Assembly (NCBI RefSeq): GCF_016863275.1 | Contig: NZ_BOOO01000020.1 | Span: 186,001-250,000, forward strand | Source of the DNA: Planotetraspora mira | Lineage (GTDB): Bacteria; Actinomycetota; Actinomycetes; Streptosporangiales; Streptosporangiaceae | Length of the DNA stretch: 64,000 nt | Direction: 5' to 3' | Part shown: piece after piece, positions 1 through 7,850 of the stretch | How positions within the stretch are numbered: position 1 is the first letter of the stretch | Layout of the letters: each line of letters begins with the position of its first letter | Translations under genes and position numbers: made by a program | The notes under the pieces: model-generated | Told to the model about the DNA's origin: nothing | The model's input: the letters and a program-made list of their open reading frames with translations, nothing else | Database searches by the model: none

Positions 1-504
1 GCCGTCGAGATAACGGATCCTCCTGCGCCTGCCGAGCCCGCCGTAGGTGTAGCTCCATCCCTCGGCGGGAAGCAGCAGCGTCGCTCCGTGGGCGACGACG
101 AACCGGGCCAGGGCCAGATGGACGGTCAGCAGGCCGGTCGGGTGCCCGGTGGCGACGATGACCCGGGCTCCGCCGCGGCGGAGCACCCCCGCGATGCGAT
201 CGCCCATCTCCTCCACGGCGTCGATCGTCCGCTCCGGATCGATGGTGTCCTGGCCCTCGCGATGACGGGGATCGGCGACCACACCCGTCTTCTTGGCCAT
301 GAGCTCGAGGATGTCGGCGAACGTCCATTCGGCGGACAGCGTGAGCCCGAACATGTAGTGCGGGTCACGCAGCGCCAGCGAGCGGTAATGATCGAGGTTG
401 TTCTCGCGGCTGGTCGCGACCTCGCCCGCGATGCGCGTCCGGACCAGATGATCGCTGAGCTCGGCGCGGGTGGGAGGAGGAGGGGAGGCGGGCTGACGGG
501 TCAC
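1..504 (-). CDS. Conserved actinobacterial phosphatase-annotated protein (N-terminal part)
   Basis: The first 168 codons of a gene that runs off the left edge. It starts at GTG 502-504, with GGAG twelve bases upstream. The product is soluble, with no signal peptide or membrane segment. It shows an N-terminal helical part (SDHLVRTRIAGEVATSRENN), then a central segment GVLRRGGARVIVATGHPTG and the start of a Rossmann-like half. From memory, similar proteins beside acuC and proC in streptomycetes are annotated simply as phosphatase, with no proven substrate, so I attach no reaction. It lies 62 bp downstream of acuC on the same strand and may share its transcript. Coding is certain; function is weak. 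Confidence 0.7.
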   Translation of the reverse strand, partial: MTRQPASPPPPTRAELSDHLVRTRIAGEVATSRENNLDHYRSLALRDPHYMFGLTLSAEWTFADILELMAKKTGVVADPRHREGQDTIDPERTIDAVEEMGDRIAGVLRRGGARVIVATGHPTGLLTVHLALARFVVAHGATLLLPAEGWSYTYGGLGRRRRIRYLDG

Positions 505-566
505 AATCGGTACAGCACTCCTGGTGTCGTCATGATTCCGGCGGGGTCTCGGATCCGGCCGTCGAG

Positions 567-1730
567 CTACGGCATCGGATCGAGTCCGTGGAGGGGGAAC
601 ACCGCGTTCCTGCACGCGAGGATCGCCCGGTCGATGGCATCAGCTGGATCGTATCCCTGCGCGATGTCCTGGTATCCGGGGTGGCGGCCGTCCGTCATGG
701 TCAGCGGGGCCGTCTCGCCGGTCCGCTCCTTGACCATGTCCCGCCAGCCCTGCGGTGTGAGGGTCTCGGGATCGACGGGTGAACCCGCCGCCTCGGCGAT
801 GAGGTGGGTCCAGGCCCGGGGCACCACCTGCACCAGCTCATACCCTCCGCCCCCGGTGGCGATCCAGCGCCCTCCGGCGGTCTCGTGCGCCAGCCGGTGC
901 AGCTCCGCGTAGGCCGTGCGCTGCCCGTCGAGGCTGAGCATGAGGTGGGCGAGAGGGTCGAGCGCGTGGCTGTCGCAGCCCTGCTGGGTCACGAGGACCT
1001 CGGGAGCGAACTCGCGCAGGAGCGGCGGGACGACGGCGTGGAAGGCGCGCAGCCAGCCCGCGTCGCCGCACCCGGCGGGCAGGGCGACGTTGACCGAGGT
1101 GCCGTCCGCGCCCGTCTCCCGGGGGAAGCCCGTCCCCGGGAAGAGCGTGGTGGGACTCTCGTGGAGGCTGATCGTCAACACGCGCGGATCGGCGTAGAAG
1201 GCCGTCTGGACGCCGTCGCCGTGATGGACGTCCACGTCGACGTAGGCGACCCTCGTGGCGCCCTGGGAGAGCAGCCACGCGATGGCGATCGCCGGGTCGT
1301 TGTAGACGCAGAAGCCGCTCGCGGTGAAGGGCATCGCGTGGTGGAGCCCTCCCGCCACGTTGAGGGCGTGCTCGGTCTCGCCGGTCCAGACGGCTCTCGC
1401 GGCCTCCAGGGTGGCTCCGGCGACCAGGGCTGAGGCCTCGTGCACCCCGGCGAACGCCGGGTTGTCCGGGGTTCCCAGGCCCCAGCGAAGGTTCGGGCGA
1501 CCGGTGCCGGAGACCTCTTTGACCCCGTCGATGTAGTCGCGATGGTGAACCAGCGCGAGCTCGTCGTCGGTCGCGGGGGCGCAGCCGGTGATCTCGACGC
1601 CGTCGAGCACTCCGAGGCTGCGGGCGAGCGCCATGGTCAGCTCGACCCGTACGGGCGCAAGCGGATGACCTGGCCCGAAGTCATAGGAAATCAGAGCGTC
1701 GTCCCAGACGACCCGCACCGCCTGACTCAT
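567..1730 (-). CDS. acuC: AcuC-type acetoin utilization / class I deacetylase-like protein
   Basis: 387 aa, start ATG 1728-1730; the open frame continues further upstream but only as out-of-phase coding of the neighbouring permease. The class I HDAC-like fold is clear: the paired histidines of the charge relay at residues 130-131 (GGLHHAMP), the zinc-binding motif DVDVHHGDG at about 165-173, and a downstream GGGGY loop. The family removes acyl groups from lysine; in Bacillus AcuC deacetylates acetyl-CoA synthetase, and an acsA gene lies elsewhere in this window (57994). It follows the MacAB-type operon by 44 bp on the same strand. The fold is certain; the identity of the physiological substrate is inference. 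Confidence 0.9.
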   Translation of the reverse strand: MSQAVRVVWDDALISYDFGPGHPLAPVRVELTMALARSLGVLDGVEITGCAPATDDELALVHHRDYIDGVKEVSGTGRPNLRWGLGTPDNPAFAGVHEASALVAGATLEAARAVWTGETEHALNVAGGLHHAMPFTASGFCVYNDPAIAIAWLLSQGATRVAYVDVDVHHGDGVQTAFYADPRVLTISLHESPTTLFPGTGFPRETGADGTSVNVALPAGCGDAGWLRAFHAVVPPLLREFAPEVLVTQQGCDSHALDPLAHLMLSLDGQRTAYAELHRLAHETAGGRWIATGGGGYELVQVVPRAWTHLIAEAAGSPVDPETLTPQGWRDMVKERTGETAPLTMTDGRHPGYQDIAQGYDPADAIDRAILACRNAVFPLHGLDPMP

Positions 1731-1774
1731 GCCCGCGACGCTACCGCACGAACGTCCACCGGACCTCATGCGGA

Positions 1775-2959
1775 TCACTCGGAGCGGAGGGCGACCACGG
1801 GGTCCAGCCTTCCTGCCCGCCGGGCGGGGGCGACCCCGAAGAAGACCCCGACACCGACGGAGACGCCGAAGGCGAGGGCGATCGACCACCAGGTGATCGC
1901 GGCGGGAACCGGTGAGAGCGCCTGGATCAGCAGGGCGCCGCCGACGCCGAGAAGGATGCCGATCAGCCCGCCGATCGTCGTGAGCAGCACGGCCTCGATC
2001 AGGAACTGCCACAGGACGTCACGCTGGCGGGCGCCGAGAGCCTTGCGCAGGCCGATCTCCTTGGTGCGCTCCCGCACGCTGACGAGCATGATGTTGGAGA
2101 CTCCCACCCCTCCGACCAGCAGCGAGATGCCGGCGATGGCGGCCAGGACCCCCGTCAGCATGCTGAGGACCGTGCCGATGGTCCCCAGAAGCTGCGTCTG
2201 GGTCACGGCGGAGAACTGCTCGTCCGGATAGCGGGCGTCCAGTGCCGCCACGACCTTGTGCTGGAGCGACTCGATCTCGTCGGGACCGGACGCGCCGACC
2301 GCGATGCCGTTGATCCGCGGCAGTCCGATGAGCCGCTGGGCGGTGGTGACCGGGACGTGCACCTCCTGGTCCCGCGCGACGCCGAAGGTCGAGCCGACGG
2401 ACTCGTAGATCCCGATCACCCGGAACCGGACGCCCGCGATCGTCACCTGGCGCCCGATGGGGTCGACGTCGCCGAACAGCTTCCCCGCGACCTCCGAGCC
2501 CAGAACGGTCACCCGGCGGCGGGTGTCGACGTCGGTCGCGGTCATGTAGCGGCCGCGGCGCAGGGGCCGGTCGAAGATGTTCTGCATGTTCTCGTCGGTC
2601 CCGGTGAGCGTGGCGAACACCTCGTTACGCCCCACCCGTACCGACTCGCCCGAGTTGACGGCCACCGTGACCTTCGACGGGTCTCCGACGACGCGCCGGA
2701 CGTAGGCCACGTCCGTCAGGTCGAGGCGGCTCTGCGTCGGGGCGGCTCCCAGGCCGACCTGTCCGGGGACGACGAGAATGATGTTGCTGCCGAGCCCGGC
2801 GATCTCCTTCTCGACCGCGTTCTTGGCTCCGGTGCCGATGGCGACGAGGATCACGACCGCCAGGACACCGATGATCACGCCGAGCATGGTCAGCGTGCTG
2901 CGCAGCCGGTTGACCCGCAGGGCCTCCAGCGCCATCCGCAGCGCCTCCGCCGTCCTCAT
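1775..2959 (-). CDS. MacB-like ABC transporter permease (FtsX family)
   Basis: 394 aa. One membrane helix near residues 20-42 is followed by a long extracytoplasmic MacB-PCD-type domain (about 45-240) and three C-terminal helices with the FtsX signature around VGVSNIMLVSVRERTKEIG, where the cytoplasmic coupling helix contacts the ATPase. Its ATG (2957-2959) overlaps the stop of the ATPase gene by 4 bp (ATGA), so translation is probably coupled. With the ATPase (2956-3753) and the adaptor lipoprotein (3750-5138) it forms a tripartite-like exporter. In Gram-positive bacteria such systems handle peptides, lipids or envelope stress; the substrate here cannot be read from the sequence. Confidence 0.9.
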   Translation of the reverse strand: MRTAEALRMALEALRVNRLRSTLTMLGVIIGVLAVVILVAIGTGAKNAVEKEIAGLGSNIILVVPGQVGLGAAPTQSRLDLTDVAYVRRVVGDPSKVTVAVNSGESVRVGRNEVFATLTGTDENMQNIFDRPLRRGRYMTATDVDTRRRVTVLGSEVAGKLFGDVDPIGRQVTIAGVRFRVIGIYESVGSTFGVARDQEVHVPVTTAQRLIGLPRINGIAVGASGPDEIESLQHKVVAALDARYPDEQFSAVTQTQLLGTIGTVLSMLTGVLAAIAGISLLVGGVGVSNIMLVSVRERTKEIGLRKALGARQRDVLWQFLIEAVLLTTIGGLIGILLGVGGALLIQALSPVPAAITWWSIALAFGVSVGVGVFFGVAPARRAGRLDPVVALRSE

Positions 2960-3753
2960 CCCGCGTCCCCCTCGGTCACGTCGCCGGCCGGTGCCGTACG
3001 GGATCGCGAGTCCAACTCGGTCGCGTCGCCGGCCGGTGCCGTACGGGATCGCGAGTCCAACTCGATGAGACCGTCACGGACATGGATCTGCCGGCGGGCG
3101 CGGGCCGCGACGTCCGGCTCGTGCGTGACCAGGACGACGGCCACTCCGCTGTCGGCGTTGAGGCGTTCGAGGAGGTTCATCACCTCTTCGCCGTTGCGCG
3201 TGTCGAGATTGCCGGTCGGCTCGTCGGCCAGGACGACCTGAGGATCGCCCACCAGGGCACGGGCGATGGCGACCCTTTGCTGCTCGCCGCCGGACATCTG
3301 GGAGGGCCGATGGCCCAGCCGGTGCCCGAGCCCCACGGCCTTCAGCGCCGCCTCGGCCCGGGCGCGCCGTTCCGATCTCGTGACGCCCCGGTAGACGAGG
3401 GGCAGCGCCACGTTGTCGAGCGCCGGAGTCCGGGCGAGCAGGTGGAAGGACTGGAAGACGAAGCCGATGGTCTGGTTGCGCAACTCGGCCAGGCGGGTGT
3501 CGTCGAGGGTCGCGACGTCGACCCCGCCCACCCGCAGGATGCCCGACGTCGGCCGGTCGAGACAGCCCAGCAGGTGCATGAGCGTGGACTTTCCGGAGCC
3601 GGACGGCCCGAGGATGGCCACGAACTCGCCCTGGTCGATGCGCAGGTCCACGCCGCGCAGGGCGTCCACAGACACGCCTTCGAGGTCGTACGACCTGGTC
3701 AGCCCGATCGCCTCGAACGCCGCGGGCGACGTCATGGGGGGTTCCGTCGTCAT
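2956..3753 (-). CDS. MacB/LolD-type ABC transporter ATPase
   Basis: 265 aa, start ATG 3751-3753, which overlaps the adaptor stop codon (ATGA). Walker A GPSGSGKS at 49-56, Q-loop around 100-101, signature SGGEQ at 154-158 and Walker B VVLADEP at 173-179 are all intact. It should energise the FtsX permease encoded immediately downstream. The odd part is the extreme C-terminus: residues 231-245 are repeated almost exactly at 246-260 because of a 45-bp tandem duplication in the DNA. The duplicated tail lies beyond the nucleotide-binding domain, so activity is probably unaffected. Confidence 0.92.
   Translation of the reverse strand: MTTEPPMTSPAAFEAIGLTRSYDLEGVSVDALRGVDLRIDQGEFVAILGPSGSGKSTLMHLLGCLDRPTSGILRVGGVDVATLDDTRLAELRNQTIGFVFQSFHLLARTPALDNVALPLVYRGVTRSERRARAEAALKAVGLGHRLGHRPSQMSGGEQQRVAIARALVGDPQVVLADEPTGNLDTRNGEEVMNLLERLNADSGVAVVLVTHEPDVAARARRQIHVRDGLIELDSRSRTAPAGDATELDSRSRTAPAGDVTEGDAG
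2975..3064 (-). repeat. 45-bp tandem duplication at the 3' end of the ATPase gene
   Basis: Two head-to-tail copies, 2975-3019 and 3020-3064, differ at a single base (GTCACG versus GTCGCG at the start). The unit is in frame and doubles a 15-residue tail (ELDSRSRTAPAGDAT, then ELDSRSRTAPAGDVT). The near identity suggests a recent slippage or unequal-crossover event. Confidence 0.95.
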
Positions 3754-5138
3754 GGCAGGGTTTGCGCCTGCCGGACGGTGTCCGCGCCTTTGATGACCAC
3801 CCGCTCGCCGGGCGACACCCCGCTGACGACCTGGACGGTGGCGTCGCCCTGGGCTCCCAGCTTGACGACCCGGCGCTCGGCCTTGCCGCCGCGCACCGCC
3901 CAGACGATCGACTCCCTGCCGCTCGTCACGATCGCCGAAGCCGGTACGGCTATCGCGTCGGGGGCCTGCCGTACGGTCAGGCGCACCACCGCGCTCATCC
4001 CGGGCTTGGGCGCCGGAGCGGGGCTCTGGTCGTCGTAGACGCCGTCGCCGAGCCGCAGGCGCACGGGATAGCTGACCCCGCCGGTGGTCCCCTCCTTCGG
4101 GGTGACCCCGACACCCGTCACCGTGGCGGTGTAAGTGGCGCCGGTGACCGCGTCGAACTCGGCCTCCGCGGGCGTCCCCTTCTGGACCAGCAGGACGTCG
4201 GTCTCGTCCACGTCGGCGGACAGGATGAGCGCCGAGACGTCGGTGACCGTCACGATCGTGTCCCCCGCCGCCACCGGGACGCCGGTCGCGACGACCCCGC
4301 CTGAGCGTCCTGTCGAGGCGGGGGCGGCCGCGCCCGCCTGGCCGGCCAGACCGGCGGGAAGTTGCCCCAGAAGACCGCTCAGGTCCCCCGCGCCGCCTCC
4401 CGAGGAGGCGCCGCCCAGCGTGATCACCCCGCCGAACGGGGCCTTGATGACCAGCCCGTCGACGGTTCGCTTGGCCGCCTTCACCGCCGCCTTGGTCTGC
4501 GACCGCGAGGCCGCCTGAAGGGACGACATGGACGCCGTGAGGCCGCTGAGCCCCGCGCCGAGCTGGCCGCTCACCTGCGCGACCACCTGGCCGACCGACC
4601 GGTTGAGGCCGCTGACCACCTGGTCGAGCTCCCGCCGCTGGGCCTTGTGCTGGGTCTGCGCCGCGTCGATGGCGGCCAGGAGTTGCGCTCTGATCGCCCG
4701 GTCCTCGACCTTCGCCGCCGCCTTCCTGGCTCGAGCGAAGTCGCGCGCGACCCTGGCGTCGAGGCTTCCCGGCACCTTCAGCGGCGGAAGCCGTACCGAC
4801 GTGGACACGCCTCGCGTCGAGACGGGCCGGGAGGCCTGCTTGTCGGCCTTTCGGGCCTGGTCGAGCTGGTCCTTTGCCTGCGGAGAGCTGATCCTCGCGA
4901 GGATCTGACCCTTCTTGACGGTGTCGCCGTCCTGCACGTAGAGCTTGGAGATCGTGCCGGACGCGGGGGTGGTCAGCGCCGCCGTGGCGCGCGCGCCGAC
5001 CGTCGCGGGGGCCTCGACGACCTCGCTGACCGGCGTGCGGGTGACCTGTGCGACCTGAACCGCGGGGGTGTCCGGGGACGAGCACCCGGCCATCAGGAGA
5101 ACGGCGAGAAGCGGAGGAATTCCGCGACGTGGCGTCAC
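3750..5138 (-). CDS. MacA-like periplasmic adaptor lipoprotein of the ABC exporter
   Basis: 462 aa. The N-terminus is a lipoprotein signal with lipobox LMAGC (Cys19), so the mature protein should be tethered outside the membrane. A first half-lipoyl segment (about 45-85, ending QDGDTVKKGQILARIS), a long alpha-helical hairpin rich in Ala, Lys and Gln (about 90-235), a second lipoyl segment and beta-barrel domains with TPAEAEFDAVTG follow the HlyD/MacA order. It is first in the operon; its stop overlaps the ATPase start by 4 bp. No Shine-Dalgarno sequence precedes the GTG start (5136-5138), but TACGAT lies seven bases upstream, consistent with leaderless transcription. Confidence 0.88.
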   Translation of the reverse strand: MTPRRGIPPLLAVLLMAGCSSPDTPAVQVAQVTRTPVSEVVEAPATVGARATAALTTPASGTISKLYVQDGDTVKKGQILARISSPQAKDQLDQARKADKQASRPVSTRGVSTSVRLPPLKVPGSLDARVARDFARARKAAAKVEDRAIRAQLLAAIDAAQTQHKAQRRELDQVVSGLNRSVGQVVAQVSGQLGAGLSGLTASMSSLQAASRSQTKAAVKAAKRTVDGLVIKAPFGGVITLGGASSGGGAGDLSGLLGQLPAGLAGQAGAAAPASTGRSGGVVATGVPVAAGDTIVTVTDVSALILSADVDETDVLLVQKGTPAEAEFDAVTGATYTATVTGVGVTPKEGTTGGVSYPVRLRLGDGVYDDQSPAPAPKPGMSAVVRLTVRQAPDAIAVPASAIVTSGRESIVWAVRGGKAERRVVKLGAQGDATVQVVSGVSPGERVVIKGADTVRQAQTLP

Positions 5139-5207
5139 TCGATCAATCGTAAACGGATGGTCAACAACCCCCCTTTAACTACCCACTTCACCACCCGCTT
5201 CCCCACC

Positions 5208-5259
5208 GGCCGTCACCACCGGCCGTCACCACCGGCCTTCACCACCGGCCTTCACCACC
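5208..5259. repeat. 13-bp tandem repeat, four copies
   Basis: Four consecutive 13-bp units with pattern GGCC(G/T)TCACCACC: two GGCCGTCACCACC, then two GGCCTTCACCACC, with more degenerate relatives to the left. It lies between the start of the adaptor gene and the first 53-bp repeat array, and abuts the first GTGATCATGCAC core (5263). Simple tandem repeat; no function is evident. Confidence 0.9.
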
Positions 5260-5262
5260 GGC

Positions 5263-5434
5263 GTGATCATGCACAGGTTCGTGATCACGTTGCCTGACCG
5301 GCGCAAACCCCGCCCGTGATCATGCACACTTTCGAAATCTTGCCGTCCTGCCAGGGAAAATACCGATCGTGATCATGCGCGAATTCTGTTTTCATCTACC
5401 GCGACCAGCGCGAACACCTCGCGCGATCATGCAA
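5263..5434 (+). repeat. 53-bp phased intergenic repeat, array 1 (four units)
   Basis: Cores GTGATCATGCAC at 5263-5274 and 5316-5327, GTGATCATGCGC at 5369-5380, and a decayed GCGATCATGCAA at 5423-5434. Start-to-start distances are 53, 53 and 54 bp. Units 1 and 2 continue into (A/T)TTCG; unit 1 has the second conserved box TGACC about 34 bases in, flanked by TTGCC and GGCGCAA, which can form a short stem. The array fills the space between the divergent adaptor gene and the MFS gene and points towards the MFS gene. It is not CRISPR: cores are only 12-19 bp and the intervening bases are themselves conserved between arrays. Confidence 0.9.
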
Positions 5435-5493
5435 TCCGCTCGCCATGCGGACGGCCACCACGTGGTCGCCACTCAGGAAAACCCCTTTGATTA

Positions 5494-5504
5494 GGAAACT
5501 TTCC
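5494..5504. promoter_or_regulatory. Palindrome ahead of the MFS gene, possible operator
   Basis: GGAAACTTTCC is an exact odd-centred palindrome within an A/T-richer stretch (TTAGGAAACTTTCCAAT), 44 bp before the preferred MFS start. TTAGGAAA-TTTCC-type elements occur upstream of many actinomycete genes and are typical of repressor sites, but no cognate regulator is encoded next to it. Called on symmetry and position only. Confidence 0.35.
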
Positions 5505-5548
5505 AATCTGGCATGATGTCCGCGGCGGATCGGACATCAGGGGGCGAA

Positions 5549-6772
5549 GTGGCGCAGGCCGTACAGGCTGTGGGAAAAGAGCAGCGGCTCCCCCTGTGGA
5601 CGAGGGACTTCGCGCTCTACTTCGTCGGCCGGGCCATCTCCATCCTCGGCGACGCGATGTTGCCCGTCGCCGTCTCGCTGGGCGTTCTGGGAGCCGGATA
5701 CGGGTCCACCGGTGTCGGATTCGTCCTCGCCGCGTGGATGGCCCCCATGGGCACCCTCATCCTGTTCGGCGGAGTCTTCGCCGACCGGTTCACCGCTCGG
5801 CGCATGATGATCGGCGCCGACCTGGTGCGAGTCGTCACGCAGTCCGTCATCGCGATCAGCTTCCTTACCGGCAGGCCCTCACTCGTTCTGCTCATCGTGC
5901 TCTCGGCGCTGAGCGGCGCCGCCGCCGCGATGTTCCAGCCGGGCGTGGCGAGCATGGTGCCGCAGATCTCCCGAGACGTGCAGCGGGCCAACGCCACCCT
6001 GCGGGTCGCCGACGCCATCGCCCAACTGTTCGGACCCGCGCTTTCCGGAATCCTGGTGGTCTTCGGCGGCGCGGGCGTCGTCTACGGCGTCAACGCCGGC
6101 ACCTTCGCGGTGAGCGCCGTCTGCATCCTGTCGCTGAGCGTCCGTCCGGTAGCGTCGATCACCGCGGGATCGTCGATGCTCAGAAACCTGCGTGAGGGCT
6201 GGGACGAGTTCCGGTCCCGGACATGGATGTGGGCGGTCATCCTCGTCTGGGCCGTCTACGGCGTGGTGGTCTTCGGCCCCCTCGTGCCCCTCGGAGCCGC
6301 GCTGGTCACCGAAGAACTGGGCAGGTCGGCCTACGGCTGGATGATGTCGGCCGTCGGCGCGGGGACCATTCTTGGCGGCATGATCGCGATGTACGTCAGG
6401 CCTGCCCGGCCGCTTGCCACCGGAGCGATCGTGATGATCGCGTTCTTCCTGGAGCCATTGGTCATCGCCACCCGGATGCCCGCCGGTGTGATGGCGGCCG
6501 GGTTCGCCCTCAGCGGGGCGGCGTGGGCCTTCTGGTCGGTGATGTGGGCCACCAGCATCCAGACCAAGGTCGCTCCGGACGTCCTCAACCGGGTGACGGC
6601 CTACGAGGTCGGGGGCTCGGTCCTCAGCATGCCGATCGGCCAGGCGCTCTCCGGGCCCGTCTCCGAACGGGTCGGAGCCGATCACGTGCTCCTGTTCGGT
6701 TTCGGCGTGGGACTGGCCGGCATCGTCGTCCTGCTGAGCGTGCCCGCGATCCGGAACCTCCGCAGGGCATGA
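5549..6772 (+). CDS. MFS transporter
   Basis: 407 aa from GTG 5549, which has AGGGGG just upstream (5539-5544); an in-frame ATG at 5513 would add 12 residues but has no ribosome site. About twelve hydrophobic helices are visible, with the MFS loop 2-3 motif region GGVFADRFTARRMMIGADL between helices 2 and 3. The overall look is that of the EntS-like MFS exporters common in actinomycetes, where a single polypeptide exports a small molecule by proton antiport. It is followed 45 bp later by proC on the same strand, and the pair is bracketed by inverted 53-bp repeat arrays. Substrate unknown. Confidence 0.88.
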   Translation: MAQAVQAVGKEQRLPLWTRDFALYFVGRAISILGDAMLPVAVSLGVLGAGYGSTGVGFVLAAWMAPMGTLILFGGVFADRFTARRMMIGADLVRVVTQSVIAISFLTGRPSLVLLIVLSALSGAAAAMFQPGVASMVPQISRDVQRANATLRVADAIAQLFGPALSGILVVFGGAGVVYGVNAGTFAVSAVCILSLSVRPVASITAGSSMLRNLREGWDEFRSRTWMWAVILVWAVYGVVVFGPLVPLGAALVTEELGRSAYGWMMSAVGAGTILGGMIAMYVRPARPLATGAIVMIAFFLEPLVIATRMPAGVMAAGFALSGAAWAFWSVMWATSIQTKVAPDVLNRVTAYEVGGSVLSMPIGQALSGPVSERVGADHVLLFGFGVGLAGIVVLLSVPAIRNLRRA

Positions 6773-6817
6773 GCGTCGGTAGGCTGCCAACCGGGTTCTA
6801 GCGGTGAGGACGATGCC

Positions 6818-7612
6818 ATGATCGCGATTCTCGGAACAGGCAAGATGGGCGAGGCCCTCCTGTCCGGACTGGTGCGGGCCGGCCTCCGGCCGCACGAGAT
6901 CACGGCGACCGTCCGGCGCCCGGAACGCGCCGAGGCCCTGCGCGAGCGGTACGGCGTGCGGGTGACCGACAACGCCGAGGCGGTCAAGAGCGCCGAGACC
7001 ATCATCCTCGCGGTCAAACCGCAGGACATGGCGAGCCTGCTCGCCGAGATCGCCCCCCACCTCACTGCGGGCAGCCTGATCATCTCGGTGGCGGCGGGCA
7101 TCACGACCGGCTTCGTCGAGGCGAGGCTCGGCGGCGAGGTGCCCGTCGTCAGGGTCATGTCCAACACCCCCGTGCTGGTCGACGAGGCCATGAGCGTCAT
7201 CTCCGCAGGTGAGCACGCGTCGGAGGCCCACCTCAAGCGAGCCGAGGACCTGCTCTCCCCCGTCGGCAAGGTGCTGCGGATCCCCGAGTCGCAGCAGGAC
7301 GCCGCAACCGCGCTCTCCGGCAGCGGCCCGGCGTATTTCTTCTACCTGGTGGAGGCCATGGTCGACGCCGGCATCCTGCTGGGCATGCCCCGCGCGGCCG
7401 CGCTCGACATGGTCACCCAGTCGATCGTCGGCGCCGCGATCATGCTTCGCGACTCCGGCGAGCACCCGGTGATCCTCCGCGAGGCCGTGACCTCTCCCGG
7501 AGGCACGACGATCGCCGCCATCGCCGAACTGGAGCGTCACAAGGTGCGCGCCGCGTTCCTCGACGCCATCGAGGCGGCTCGCGACCGCAGTCGCCAGCTC
7601 GCCTCCGGCTGA
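6818..7612 (+). CDS. proC: Pyrroline-5-carboxylate reductase
   Basis: 264 aa. The product reduces 1-pyrroline-5-carboxylate to proline with NAD(P)H, the last step of proline synthesis. The N-terminal Rossmann motif is ILGTGKMGEAL (residues 4-14), followed by LAVKPQD, and the C-terminal family signature is AVTSPGGTTIAAI (about 225-237). Length is normal for the family. GAGGA lies about nine bases upstream of the ATG. Gene order acuC / MFS / proC resembles that in streptomycetes. Its 3' end is followed by 53-bp repeat array 2 rather than by an obvious hairpin terminator. Confidence 0.96.
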   Translation: MIAILGTGKMGEALLSGLVRAGLRPHEITATVRRPERAEALRERYGVRVTDNAEAVKSAETIILAVKPQDMASLLAEIAPHLTAGSLIISVAAGITTGFVEARLGGEVPVVRVMSNTPVLVDEAMSVISAGEHASEAHLKRAEDLLSPVGKVLRIPESQQDAATALSGSGPAYFFYLVEAMVDAGILLGMPRAAALDMVTQSIVGAAIMLRDSGEHPVILREAVTSPGGTTIAAIAELERHKVRAAFLDAIEAARDRSRQLASG

Positions 7613-7656
7613 CATCTCGTACGGCTCTCGCGCCCGACTGGGCCTCCTGACCCCTC

Positions 7657-7827
7657 GTGCATGATCACGACAAGAGAATGCCCTGGTCGTACGGCACGGG
7701 CGCGAATCTGTGCATGATCACGCCGGGTATCCGCGCAGGTCATACGACACGATCACGAATCCCTGCATGATCACGCCGAGAGAATGTGCAGGTCATGTGG
7801 CATGAACACGAACCTGTGCATGATCAC
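7657..7827 (-). repeat. 53-bp phased intergenic repeat, array 2 (four units, inverted)
   Basis: Cores, written on the plus strand as GTGCATGATCAC, are at 7657-7668, 7710-7721, 7763-7774 (CTGCATGATCAC) and 7816-7827, exactly 53 bp apart. They point opposite to array 1, so the two arrays form an inverted pair around MFS and proC. Units also share the internal box GCAGGTCAT (minus strand ATGACCTGC) and a CACGAA(T/C)C flank. The array fills the gap between the convergent ends of proC and the ABC-2 permease gene. Confidence 0.92.
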
Positions 7828-7850
7828 GGCCCAGGGGGGAGGGGGGAAAG

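Noticed and set aside
1731-2012. N-terminal extension of acuC
   Set aside because: The open frame continues into the permease gene, but that part is Arg/Pro-rich mirror coding; the HDAC fold begins at MSQAVRVVWDD.
3754-5085. N-terminal extension or fusion of the ABC ATPase
   Set aside because: The frame is open through the adaptor gene, but the extra 440 residues are Gly/Arg-rich out-of-phase sequence; the ATPase starts at 3753 with a 4-bp overlap.
5263-5434. CRISPR array
   Set aside because: Period 53 bp looks CRISPR-like, but the repeated core is only 12-19 bp, the rest of each unit is partly conserved between arrays, arrays come in inverted pairs, and no cas gene is nearby.
7430-7450. 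Another GTGATCATGC-like core inside proC (CGATCATGCTTCGCG)
   Set aside because: Isolated, in coding sequence, and not at 53-bp spacing from any other core.
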